From assembly GCA_005878635.1 (NCBI GenBank), contig VBLS01000117.1, positions 1 to 5,275 of the forward strand: 5,275 nt of DNA, written 5' to 3'. The translations under genes were made by a program, and so were the position numbers. Positions 1 through 4,707 of the stretch are shown here, piece after piece (position 1 is the stretch's first letter; every line of letters begins with the position of its first letter). The notes under the pieces are model-generated. The model saw only the letters and a list, made by a program, of their open reading frames with translations, was not told the origin of the DNA and did not search any database. This stretch comes from Methanobacteriota archaeon. Lineage in GTDB: Archaea; Thermoplasmatota; Thermoplasmata; RBG-16-68-12.

Positions 1-3000
1 CGCATGACGACGCCCAAGGACAGGAGTTCGTCGAGCAGCAACTTGAACGCGTACGAGGTCTGGACCGGGTAGATCTTCGACGTGTTCTCGCAGACGGGAC
101 AGCGCAGGTTCCCTTTGCGGTCCTTGATCGCGAAGTGGCCGCAGTCCTGGTTGCCGCACACGTACTGGATCGTGCCGTCGGACTCGTCGAGCAGGCGGTC
201 CTTGATCACCATCGAGGCCCCGTGGCCGATCAGGCAGTCCCGTTCCATCTCGCCGAACCGCAGGCCGCCCTGTCGGGACCGACCTTCCGTCGGTTGGCGC
301 GTGAGGATCTGCACGGGCCCGCGGGACCGCACGTGCAACTTGCCGGAGACCATGTGGTGGAGTTTCTGGTAGTAGATGACGCCGACGAAGATCTCCGCGG
401 GGATCATCCGGCCGGTGCGGCCGTCGTATAGGATCTCCTTCCCGTTCGATCGGAACCCGTTGTCCTCGAGGGCCTTCCGCATGGCGTCCTCGCGTTCGCC
501 GCTGAACGGCGTGCCGTCGATGAACCGCCCTTCGAGGGAGCCGACCTTGCCACCGATCTGCTCGAGGACGTGGGCGACCGTCATCCGAGACGGGATCGCG
601 TGCGGGTTGATGATCAGGTCCGGGATGATCCCCTGGGCCGTGAATGGCATGTCTTCCTGCGGGGCGATGAGCCCGATGACGCCCTTCTGCCCGTGCCTCG
701 AGGCGAACTTGTCACCCAGCTCGGGCACCCGCAGGTCGCGCACCTTGACCTTCGCGAGCTTCGAACCGTTCTCGCTTTCCGTGAGCATGACGGAGTCGAC
801 CCAGCCGTACTCGCCGTGGCGCACCGTGACGGAGGTCTCGCGTCGCTTCTGCGGCGTCAGGAAGTCCGTCTCCTCCTCGAGGAATCGGGGCGGGCTCGTC
901 TTCCCGATCAGGACGTCGCCGCCGTTCACCAACACCTCCGGCGAGATGAGCCCGTCGTCCGGGGTGAGGTTCGCATAGGAGAGGTCGGCCCGGGCCCCGC
1001 GGACATCCGGCGAGGGGATCTCGAAATGGTCCTCCTGGCCGCCCGGATACCGACGTTCCTCGGCCCGATACGTCCGCATGAAGGACGATCGTCCCAGGCC
1101 GCGGTCGATGGAGGCCCGGTTCATCACGATCGCGTCTTCCATGTTGTACCCGTGATACGACATCACCGCGACCACGAAGTTCTGGCCCGCGGGTCGCTCG
1201 TTGAAGGACACGTGCTTCATCGAGTCGGTCTGCACGAGCGGCTGCTCCGGATAGTGGAGCAGATGGCTGCGGGTGTCCGGCCGGAGCCGGTAGTTGCTCG
1301 AGCCCAGGCCCAGGGACTGCTTCGCCATGCCCGCGCCCATCGTGACCCGCGGGGACGAGTTGTGCTCCGGATACGGCACGACGCCGGAGGCGACGCCCAG
1401 GATCACCATCGGGTCGACCTCGATATGCGTGTGGTCTTTCGTGATCATTGATTTCACGCGGAACGTTTTGTGGCAATGGGCGCACTCGAGTTCCGCTTCC
1501 TCGTCCCGGCTGCCCATGTTCACCCAGGTGACGTCGTTCCGGCTGAGGGGATGCTTGCACTCCTTGCAGCGGCTGGGGACGTCGTACGGATACAGGGCGA
1601 TGAAGGTGTCCTCTTCCTCCTCCGCGTCGATCCACTCCACGACCCCGTTCCGGACGAGGTCGGAGAACCGGAGGCGGCCCATCTTGAGCTCGTCGACGTG
1701 TTTCCGGGAGAAGACGAGGTGGCCTTCCTTGACGACCAGCAGGGGCCTCCGGATGCGGCCCTCGTCGCAGTTGATGATGATCTCGCCCATGTTCTCGTCG
1801 AGGCGGACGTTGACTTCGTGGCTGAGGAGCCCCGACCGCCGCCGCTCGCGGATCTCGCTGACGAGGAGCTTCGGGTCTTCATGGAGGCCGACGAGGTCTC
1901 CGTTGACGTAGACCCGCGTGAGCTGAGTCTGCTGCCCCTTCACCTGTTTCGTCCCGAGGTCCGCGAGGAGGAGTTTGACTTCCTCCTCCGGGAAACCTTC
2001 GGAAACGTCGATCACGAGGGCGCAATTCTTGACCAGGCCGCAATTCTGCCCTTCCGGCGTCTCGTTGGGGCAGAGCCGGCCCCACTGGGTCGGATGGAGG
2101 TCTCGGGCCTCGAAGTGAGGCTGGGACCGCGTGAGCGGCGAGGTGACCCGGCGAAGGTGGCTCAGGGCGCTCATGTTCGATGTGCGGTCGAGGAGCTGGG
2201 AGACCCCGGCGCGACCGCCGACCCAGTTGCCGGTCGCGAGGGCATGGAGCAACCGCTGCGTGAGCAGGTCCGGACGAATCGCCGAGGAAATCTTCAGCTC
2301 CCGGCGTCGGGCGTAGGACCGCTCGAGTTGATACTTGAGGTCCTTCACGAGGTTCGCGAACGCGACCCGGAACAGGTCCTCCATGAGGTCGCCGGCGAGT
2401 TTGAGCCGCTTGTTCGCGTAGTGGTCTTTGTCGTCCTCGCGGCGCATGCCCAAGGACAACTCGAGGACCGTCCGAGCGACGCGGCCGAGGAAGATCGCCT
2501 TCTTGATCCGGTCCTCCCGCGTGTCGCCGAGGTGCGGCAGCAGGGACCGGTCCAGGATCGATTCGACCTTCTTGATCCGGTACTCCTTCGCCTGCCCCGT
2601 CGCGAACTTCTTCTCCAGGTAGCTAATCGCATCGTCCCGCGTGAAGATCCCGTTCGGCGGGTAGACCTTCTTGTTCTGGCACTCCTCGATGTTCGCGTAG
2701 ATGATGTTCGCCATCTCCGGCGTGGAGACGACCGCGTTGTAAATGTCCTCGTCCTTCTCCATGCCGAGGGACTTCATCAGGATGATCAGCGGGATCTGGC
2801 CCGACGCGGTCGGGACGCTCACGATGAGCTGGCCGTCCTTCTTCTTCTCCATGAGGGTGAGGGCCCGGTACCCTTCCTTCTGCGAGAATACCTTGGCGAC
2901 CTCGACCTTGCGGCCGTACCGCTCGTTGAACTCGACCAGCACGCGGTTCGGCGCGAGGTCCTCGAGGGAAATCAGGGCCCGCTCCGTCCCTCCGTTGATG

Positions 3001-3572
3001 AAATAGCCGCCCGGATCGAACGGATCCTCCTGGGTGTCCTCGATCAGCTTGCGGCGGTACTCGTCGATCGTCAGCTCCCCCTCGGTCTCCATGTTCTCCT
3101 TGTAGAGGAGGCACCGCTTCGACTTCACCATGATCGGGAAGTTCCCGATGTGAACCCGTTCCGGCTCCCGCTCGATGCCGTTCTCGATGACGGTGAAGTC
3201 CAGGTAGATCGGCGCGGTGTAGTTCAGATTCCGGAGCCGCGACTCCATCGGGTTCAGGGGATGCGTGGCCCCGTTCGCTTCTTTGACGACCGGCAGGCCC
3301 AGGGTGATCGTCGGCTTGGCCTCCAGATCGATCCGGCCCCGATCGTCCCGCTTCCGACCGATGCGGATCTCGATCACATCGCCTTCCGTCCGATCTTCGT
3401 CGAGTTTGATAATCCCGCGGCGCTCGTCCTCCGGTGAGGACCTCAGATTGTCGACGATCCTCTGCATCCGCGAGTTCGGATTGTCGATCGTCGGGAGAAA
3501 GTCGTTGAAGGACGCGATGTGATGGTTGACGATCGAACGCTCTCGGAAAAACGCGTCAATGAGTTCCCGCAT
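1..3572 (-). CDS. rpoB: DNA-directed RNA polymerase subunit B (RpoB/Rpo2), C-terminal end cut by window
   Basis: This is the second-largest catalytic subunit of archaeal RNA polymerase, equivalent to eukaryotic Rpb2 and bacterial beta. I translated the whole minus-strand frame from ATG at 3572 to the window edge and found no stop or frameshift over 1190 codons. Landmarks are the N-terminal SFNDF motif (residues 21-25), MSALSHLRR (467-475), HPTQWGRLCPNETPEG (493-508), YNMEDA with the acidic pair near the active site (809-814), GDKFASRHGQKG (953-964) and a C-terminal clamp zinc ribbon with Cys 1139, 1144, 1158 and 1161. An additional zinc ribbon lies at Cys 669, 672, 697 and 700. The frame is still open (LLSLGVVM) at the edge; family endings suggest only some 5-15 residues are missing. 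The protein is not split into B'' and B', unlike in many methanogens and haloarchaea. The start is set by an upstream GGGAGGT six bases from ATG. rpoA1 would be expected next, outside the window. Confidence 0.98.
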   Translation of the reverse strand, partial: MRELIDAFFRERSIVNHHIASFNDFLPTIDNPNSRMQRIVDNLRSSPEDERRGIIKLDEDRTEGDVIEIRIGRKRDDRGRIDLEAKPTITLGLPVVKEANGATHPLNPMESRLRNLNYTAPIYLDFTVIENGIEREPERVHIGNFPIMVKSKRCLLYKENMETEGELTIDEYRRKLIEDTQEDPFDPGGYFINGGTERALISLEDLAPNRVLVEFNERYGRKVEVAKVFSQKEGYRALTLMEKKKDGQLIVSVPTASGQIPLIILMKSLGMEKDEDIYNAVVSTPEMANIIYANIEECQNKKVYPPNGIFTRDDAISYLEKKFATGQAKEYRIKKVESILDRSLLPHLGDTREDRIKKAIFLGRVARTVLELSLGMRREDDKDHYANKRLKLAGDLMEDLFRVAFANLVKDLKYQLERSYARRRELKISSAIRPDLLTQRLLHALATGNWVGGRAGVSQLLDRTSNMSALSHLRRVTSPLTRSQPHFEARDLHPTQWGRLCPNETPEGQNCGLVKNCALVIDVSEGFPEEEVKLLLADLGTKQVKGQQTQLTRVYVNGDLVGLHEDPKLLVSEIRERRRSGLLSHEVNVRLDENMGEIIINCDEGRIRRPLLVVKEGHLVFSRKHVDELKMGRLRFSDLVRNGVVEWIDAEEEEDTFIALYPYDVPSRCKECKHPLSRNDVTWVNMGSRDEEAELECAHCHKTFRVKSMITKDHTHIEVDPMVILGVASGVVPYPEHNSSPRVTMGAGMAKQSLGLGSSNYRLRPDTRSHLLHYPEQPLVQTDSMKHVSFNERPAGQNFVVAVMSYHGYNMEDAIVMNRASIDRGLGRSSFMRTYRAEERRYPGGQEDHFEIPSPDVRGARADLSYANLTPDDGLISPEVLVNGGDVLIGKTSPPRFLEEETDFLTPQKRRETSVTVRHGEYGWVDSVMLTESENGSKLAKVKVRDLRVPELGDKFASRHGQKGVIGLIAPQEDMPFTAQGIIPDLIINPHAIPSRMTVAHVLEQIGGKVGSLEGRFIDGTPFSGEREDAMRKALEDNGFRSNGKEILYDGRTGRMIPAEIFVGVIYYQKLHHMVSGKLHVRSRGPVQILTRQPTEGRSRQGGLRFGEMERDCLIGHGASMVIKDRLLDESDGTIQYVCGNQDCGHFAIKDRKGNLRCPVCENTSKIYPVQTSYAFKLLLDELLSLGVVM

Positions 3573-3576
3573 GTTC

Positions 3577-3828
3577 TTACCTCCCAATTACGAGCCGATA
3601 TGCCTCGGACACCCCGGCCGTCCCGCTCACCCGCGTCACGCGGATGATCCGTCCCTCCTCGATCGGACCCTCGATCTTCTCGAGCACCTGAATGACGGGA
3701 TCGCTCTTCCGGATCTTCGGCAACTGATCCCGCGTGATCTTGAGGGCCTTCAGGACCCGATCCGCGTCTTCCTCCGAGACGAGCCGATGCTCTGGGACCA
3801 ACTGGTGCTCCAATACGTTAAACCTCAA
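3577..3828 (-). CDS. rpoH: DNA-directed RNA polymerase subunit H (RpoH/Rpo5)
   Basis: This is the small archaeal RNA polymerase subunit homologous to the C-terminal assembly domain of eukaryotic Rpb5, which binds the largest subunit at the lower jaw. The 83-residue product matches the family's usual size of about 75-85. It contains FNVLEHQLVPEH (residues 3-14), SDP in the middle (42-44) and the terminal TAG...YRLV segment (70-80). I chose TTG at 3828 because it puts the conserved FNVLEH directly after the start and is preceded by GGAGG at a seven-base spacing. An in-frame ATG at 3954 would add 42 Gly/Pro/Arg-rich residues translated from tRNA sequence, so I rejected it. The gene ends in TAA four bases before rpoB, as in typical archaeal rpoH-rpoB operons. 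A run of seven C between the Shine-Dalgarno and the TTG is a possible sequencing weak point, but it lies outside the reading frame. Confidence 0.95.
   Translation of the reverse strand: MRFNVLEHQLVPEHRLVSEEDADRVLKALKITRDQLPKIRKSDPVIQVLEKIEGPIEEGRIIRVTRVSGTAGVSEAYRLVIGR
3579..3585 (-). promoter_or_regulatory. Shine-Dalgarno sequence of rpoB inside the rpoH 3' end
   Basis: GGGAGGT on the minus strand lies six bases upstream of the rpoB ATG at 3572. It encodes the last Gly-Arg of RpoH and overlaps the first base of its stop codon. This fixes the rpoB start and suggests translational coupling between the two subunits. Confidence 0.85.
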
Positions 3829-3835
3829 GGGGGGG

Positions 3836-3840
3836 CCTCC
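3836..3840 (-). promoter_or_regulatory. Shine-Dalgarno sequence of rpoH that decides a TTG start
   Basis: GGAGG on the minus strand is separated from the TTG at 3828 by seven consecutive C. It is the main nucleotide-level reason for choosing TTG over the upstream in-frame ATG at 3954. The 62 bases between the tRNA and this gene contain no recognisable TATA box. Confidence 0.75.
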
Positions 3841-3904
3841 CTGGGCGTCCGACCGTGTTCCACCTGGCATGTCACAGCGCGCAAGCCGTACGGGCCCGCG
3901 GGGA

Positions 3905-3937
3905 CTTTCGGGGCCTCCGCGCGGTCCGCAGGGCCCG
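3905..3937 (-). other. tRNA-Lys intron 3, T loop, position 59/60 (33 nt)
   Basis: This is also a strict bulge-helix-bulge. Exon TTCG (54-57, 3943-3940) pairs with intron CGAA (3910-3907). The bulges are AAC (3939-3937) and AGT (3906-3904), each cut after the second base. The outer helix is the T stem CGGGG/CCCCG, and the inner helix is GGGCC/GGCCC (3936-3932 with 3915-3911), five pairs, closing a 16-base loop. Removal restores the T loop TTCGAAT and brings the real 3' T stem and acceptor strand into place. The first seven intron bases, CGGGCCC, are identical to the 3' acceptor strand at 3898-3892. Confidence 0.94.
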
Positions 3938-3959
3938 TTCGAACCCCGGACCACCCGGT

Positions 3960-3990
3960 TTCTTTCCGCTCTTCGGTGACGACGAGCGGC
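3960..3990 (-). other. tRNA-Lys intron 2, anticodon loop, canonical position 37/38 (31 nt)
   Basis: This motif is a strict bulge-helix-bulge. Exon CTTT (32-35, 3996-3993) pairs with intron AAAG (3965-3962). The bulges are TAG (3992-3990) and AAA (3961-3959), each cut after the second base. The outer helix is the anticodon stem TCCGG/CCGGG. The inner helix CCGCTC/GAGCGG (3989-3984 with 3971-3966) is six perfect pairs closing a 12-base loop. Position 37/38 is the standard archaeal tRNA intron site. Confidence 0.95.
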
Positions 3991-4007
3991 TAAAAGCCGG
4001 ATGCTCT

Positions 4008-4034
4008 TTCTAGGGACGGTTTGTTCGCCATCCT
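4008..4034 (-). other. tRNA-Lys intron 1, D loop, position 20/21 (27 nt)
   Basis: The central four-pair helix joins exon CTAG (4040-4037) to intron CTAG (4013-4010). It is flanked by three-base bulges, GTA (4036-4034) and AAA (4009-4007), and each is cut after its second base. The inner helix is GGATGG (4033-4028) with CCGTCC (4019-4014), including one T-G pair, closing an eight-base loop. The outer helix is the D stem GCTC/GAGC, but it is offset from the central helix by the two D-loop bases A14 and G15, so this is the least regular of the three motifs. Removal restores a standard D arm with GG at 18-19 and A21. Confidence 0.88.
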
Positions 4035-4103
4035 ACCTAGCTGAGCTACGGGCCCTCCGGCTAGCGGCGGCGACATGCGACCCCTCTGCGAATCGGGGGC
4101 TCG

Positions 4104-4116
4104 TAATAAAGTTTCC
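4104..4116 (-). promoter_or_regulatory. Probable BRE and TATA box of the tRNA-Lys (and perhaps rpoH-rpoB) promoter
   Basis: The minus strand reads GGAAAC followed by TTTATTA (4110-4104). This is a purine-rich BRE-like element joined to a TATA-like box in otherwise very GC-rich DNA. A start about 25 bases downstream would fall near 4080-4084 and give a leader of about 25-29 nt before the mature tRNA 5' end, to be removed by RNase P. A second AT-rich box further out (TAATTATA, around 4158-4165) is a less likely alternative. Confidence 0.55.
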
Positions 4117-4166
4117 GGTAGAAGGAGGCCCTGGCCCCATCCCGCCCCTCCGGGGCCGTATAATTA

Positions 4167-4185
4167 TTCCATCCGAATTATGGAA
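4167..4185. repeat. Short inverted repeat in the divergent promoter region
   Basis: TTCCAT (4167-4172) and ATGGAA (4180-4185) form a six-base inverted repeat with the spacer CCGAATT. The sequence AATTAT also occurs twice in direct orientation at 4162 and 4176. The repeat lies 20 bases before the rightward TATA box and could be a regulator site, but six-base arms in an AT-rich island may arise by chance. Confidence 0.35.
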
Positions 4186-4204
4186 ATCGGGAACGGGCGC
4201 AATG

Positions 4205-4212
4205 TTTTATAG
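4205..4212 (+). promoter_or_regulatory. TATA box of the zinc-ribbon/EF-1beta transcript
   Basis: TTTTATAG is centred about 26 bases before the GTG at 4234. At the usual archaeal TATA-to-start spacing, transcription would begin at or within a base or two of the start codon, so the mRNA is probably leaderless. No Shine-Dalgarno sequence lies just before the GTG, which agrees with this. Confidence 0.65.
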
Positions 4213-4233
4213 AGCGTCTTCCTCCCTGCGTCC

Positions 4234-4404
4234 GTGATCCGGTCGGAGGCGCGCTGCACCTCCTGTGGGGCGGTCCTGTCGGGCAAGGGGACGACTCTCT
4301 TCCTGTGTCCGAGCTGCGGAAAGGCGCGCATCGGCCGGTGCGCTCGATGCCGCGACCAATCGGTTGCCTACCGCTGCCCGACGTGCTCGTTCACCGGTCC
4401 CTGA
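4234..4404 (+). CDS. Small four-CxxC zinc-ribbon protein, predicted role in translation (COG2888/HVO_2753 type)
   Basis: The product is a 56-residue protein with four CxxC pairs: Cys 8/11, 25/28, 36/39 and 48/51. These could build two zinc sites. The spacing and surrounding residues (CTSCG, CPSCG, RCARCR, CPTC, and FTGP at the end) match the widespread archaeal family of tiny zinc-ribbon proteins usually encoded beside EF-1beta and predicted to bind RNA. The exact molecular function is not established here. GTG at 4234 is chosen because an in-frame TAG at 4210 closes the frame upstream, and the TATA box at 4205 predicts transcription starting at this codon. The stop TGA lies within the Shine-Dalgarno region of the next gene, which indicates one transcript and coupled translation. 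It is short enough, with a non-ATG start, to be missed by default gene calling. Confidence 0.93.
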   Translation: MIRSEARCTSCGAVLSGKGTTLFLCPSCGKARIGRCARCRDQSVAYRCPTCSFTGP

Positions 4405-4408
4405 GGTG
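4403..4408 (+). promoter_or_regulatory. Shine-Dalgarno sequence of EF-1beta that decides a TTG start
   Basis: GAGGTG overlaps the TGA stop of the zinc-ribbon gene and sits six bases before the TTG at 4415. This spacing favours TTG over the in-frame GTG codons at 4406, 4424 and 4430; the first of these is part of the Shine-Dalgarno sequence itself. Confidence 0.75.
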
Positions 4409-4414
4409 CGGCGA

Positions 4415-4675
4415 TTGGGCTCCGTGGCCGTGACCTTCCGGATTCTTCCCGATGACGCGGAGGCGGACGTCGAAGCCCTCCAGACGAAAGTCCGCAAGGC
4501 CCTCGGTCCAGCTCTCCGGGATCTTCAGGTCCAACCGGTCGCTTTTGGGCTGAAGGCGATCGTTGCGATGACCATCATCAGCGACTCGGAAGGCGGCTCC
4601 GATCGGCTGGAGCAGGCCCTGGCGGCCCTGCCCGGAGTCGGAAGCGTCGAAACGGTCGATGTGACCTTGGTCTGA
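4415..4675 (+). CDS. ef1b: Translation elongation factor 1-beta (aEF-1beta)
   Basis: This is the archaeal guanine-nucleotide exchange factor for EF-1alpha. It releases GDP so that EF-1alpha can reload with GTP and carry aminoacyl-tRNA to the ribosome. The 86-residue product is near the family's usual length of about 88-91 and corresponds to the single ferredoxin-like C-terminal exchange domain of eukaryotic EF-1beta. Recognisable parts are the opening strand GSVAVTFRILPD (residues 2-13), the conserved PVAFGLKA (41-48), and the acidic turn plus helix DSEGGSDRLEQAL (57-69), ending in the strand VETVDVTLV. The TTG start gives the typical N-terminus Met-Gly followed by a beta strand, and it has a well-spaced GAGGTG. 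The gene follows the zinc-ribbon gene by ten bases and converges with the GTPase gene downstream. No T-rich terminator is visible in the 32 bases between them. Confidence 0.95.
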   Translation: MGSVAVTFRILPDDAEADVEALQTKVRKALGPALRDLQVQPVAFGLKAIVAMTIISDSEGGSDRLEQALAALPGVGSVETVDVTLV

Positions 4676-4707
4676 GTGTCAGCAGGGACTCGGTCGCGGG
4701 CCGCGGG

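Larger units (their letters stand above)
3891..4055 (-). tRNA. tRNA-Lys (anticodon UUU) interrupted by three introns
   Basis: The gene spans 165 bases and yields a 74-nt tRNA after removal of introns of 27, 31 and 33 nt. Mature parts in order are: acceptor GGGCCCG (4055-4049), TA, D stem GCTC (4046-4043), D loop AGCTAGGT plus A21, GAGC (4006-4003), A26, anticodon stem TCCGG (4001-3997), loop CTTTTA plus A38, CCGGG (3958-3954), variable TGGTC, T stem CGGGG (3948-3944), loop TTCGAA plus T60, CCCCG (3903-3899), acceptor CGGGCCC (3898-3892) and discriminator G (3891). All stems pair completely apart from one G-U pair at 27-43. Conserved T8, A14, G18, G19, TTC (54-56) and A58 are present, and G15 can pair with C48. 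CCA is not encoded. Without splicing, the D and T arms cannot form in their standard shape. The anticodon TTT at 3994-3992 reads lysine codons AAA and AAG. Confidence 0.95.
4056..4233. promoter_or_regulatory. Divergent intergenic promoter region
   Basis: These 178 bases lie between the leftward tRNA-rpoH-rpoB unit and the rightward zinc-ribbon/EF-1beta pair. Most of the stretch is GC-rich, with three AT-rich islands at about 4103-4114, 4159-4187 and 4201-4212. The outer two match TATA-like boxes for the two directions. The middle island holds an inverted repeat, TTCCAT (4167-4172) and ATGGAA (4180-4185), around a seven-base spacer. I see no open reading frame that looks like a gene here. Confidence 0.6.

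Noticed and set aside
712..1635. A 307-codon minus-strand frame inside rpoB
   Set aside because: It is an out-of-frame shadow of rpoB, very rich in Arg, Gly and Pro. The rpoB frame continues unbroken through the same bases.
1470..3437. A 655-codon open frame on the plus strand opposite rpoB
   Set aside because: It is antisense to a fully conserved RpoB frame. Its composition (rich in Val, Leu, Asp, Glu and Arg) is what the complement of GC-rich coding sequence produces, and it shows no recognisable motif.
3829..3835. A homopolymer error in the seven-base G/C run before rpoH
   Set aside because: The run lies in the untranslated spacer between the Shine-Dalgarno and TTG. Both neighbouring genes read cleanly, so nothing shows that the length is wrong.
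3577..3954. RpoH read from ATG at 3954 (125 residues)
   Set aside because: The extra 42 residues would be translated from the tRNA-Lys T arm, its intron and acceptor strand. The TTG at 3828 has a good Shine-Dalgarno and gives the normal family N-terminus.
3891..4055. The tRNA as a degraded pseudogene or one half of a split tRNA
   Set aside because: All exon parts are present in order on one strand, every stem pairs, and all three interruptions fit BHB splicing motifs. Random decay would not keep these matches.
4001..4237. A 78-codon plus-strand frame across the tRNA and the intergenic region
   Set aside because: It runs antisense to the tRNA and over the promoter elements, with no conserved motif and no convincing ribosome binding site.
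4265..4675. EF-1beta extended upstream to ATG at 4265 (136 residues)
   Set aside because: The first 50 codons overlap the zinc-ribbon gene in another frame and do not resemble the family. TTG at 4415 with GAGGTG fits the known N-terminus and length.
4676..4707. A terminator between the convergent EF-1beta and GTPase genes
   Set aside because: The 32 bases are GC-rich with a possible short GC hairpin, but no T-rich run follows on either strand, so there is not enough to call a terminator.
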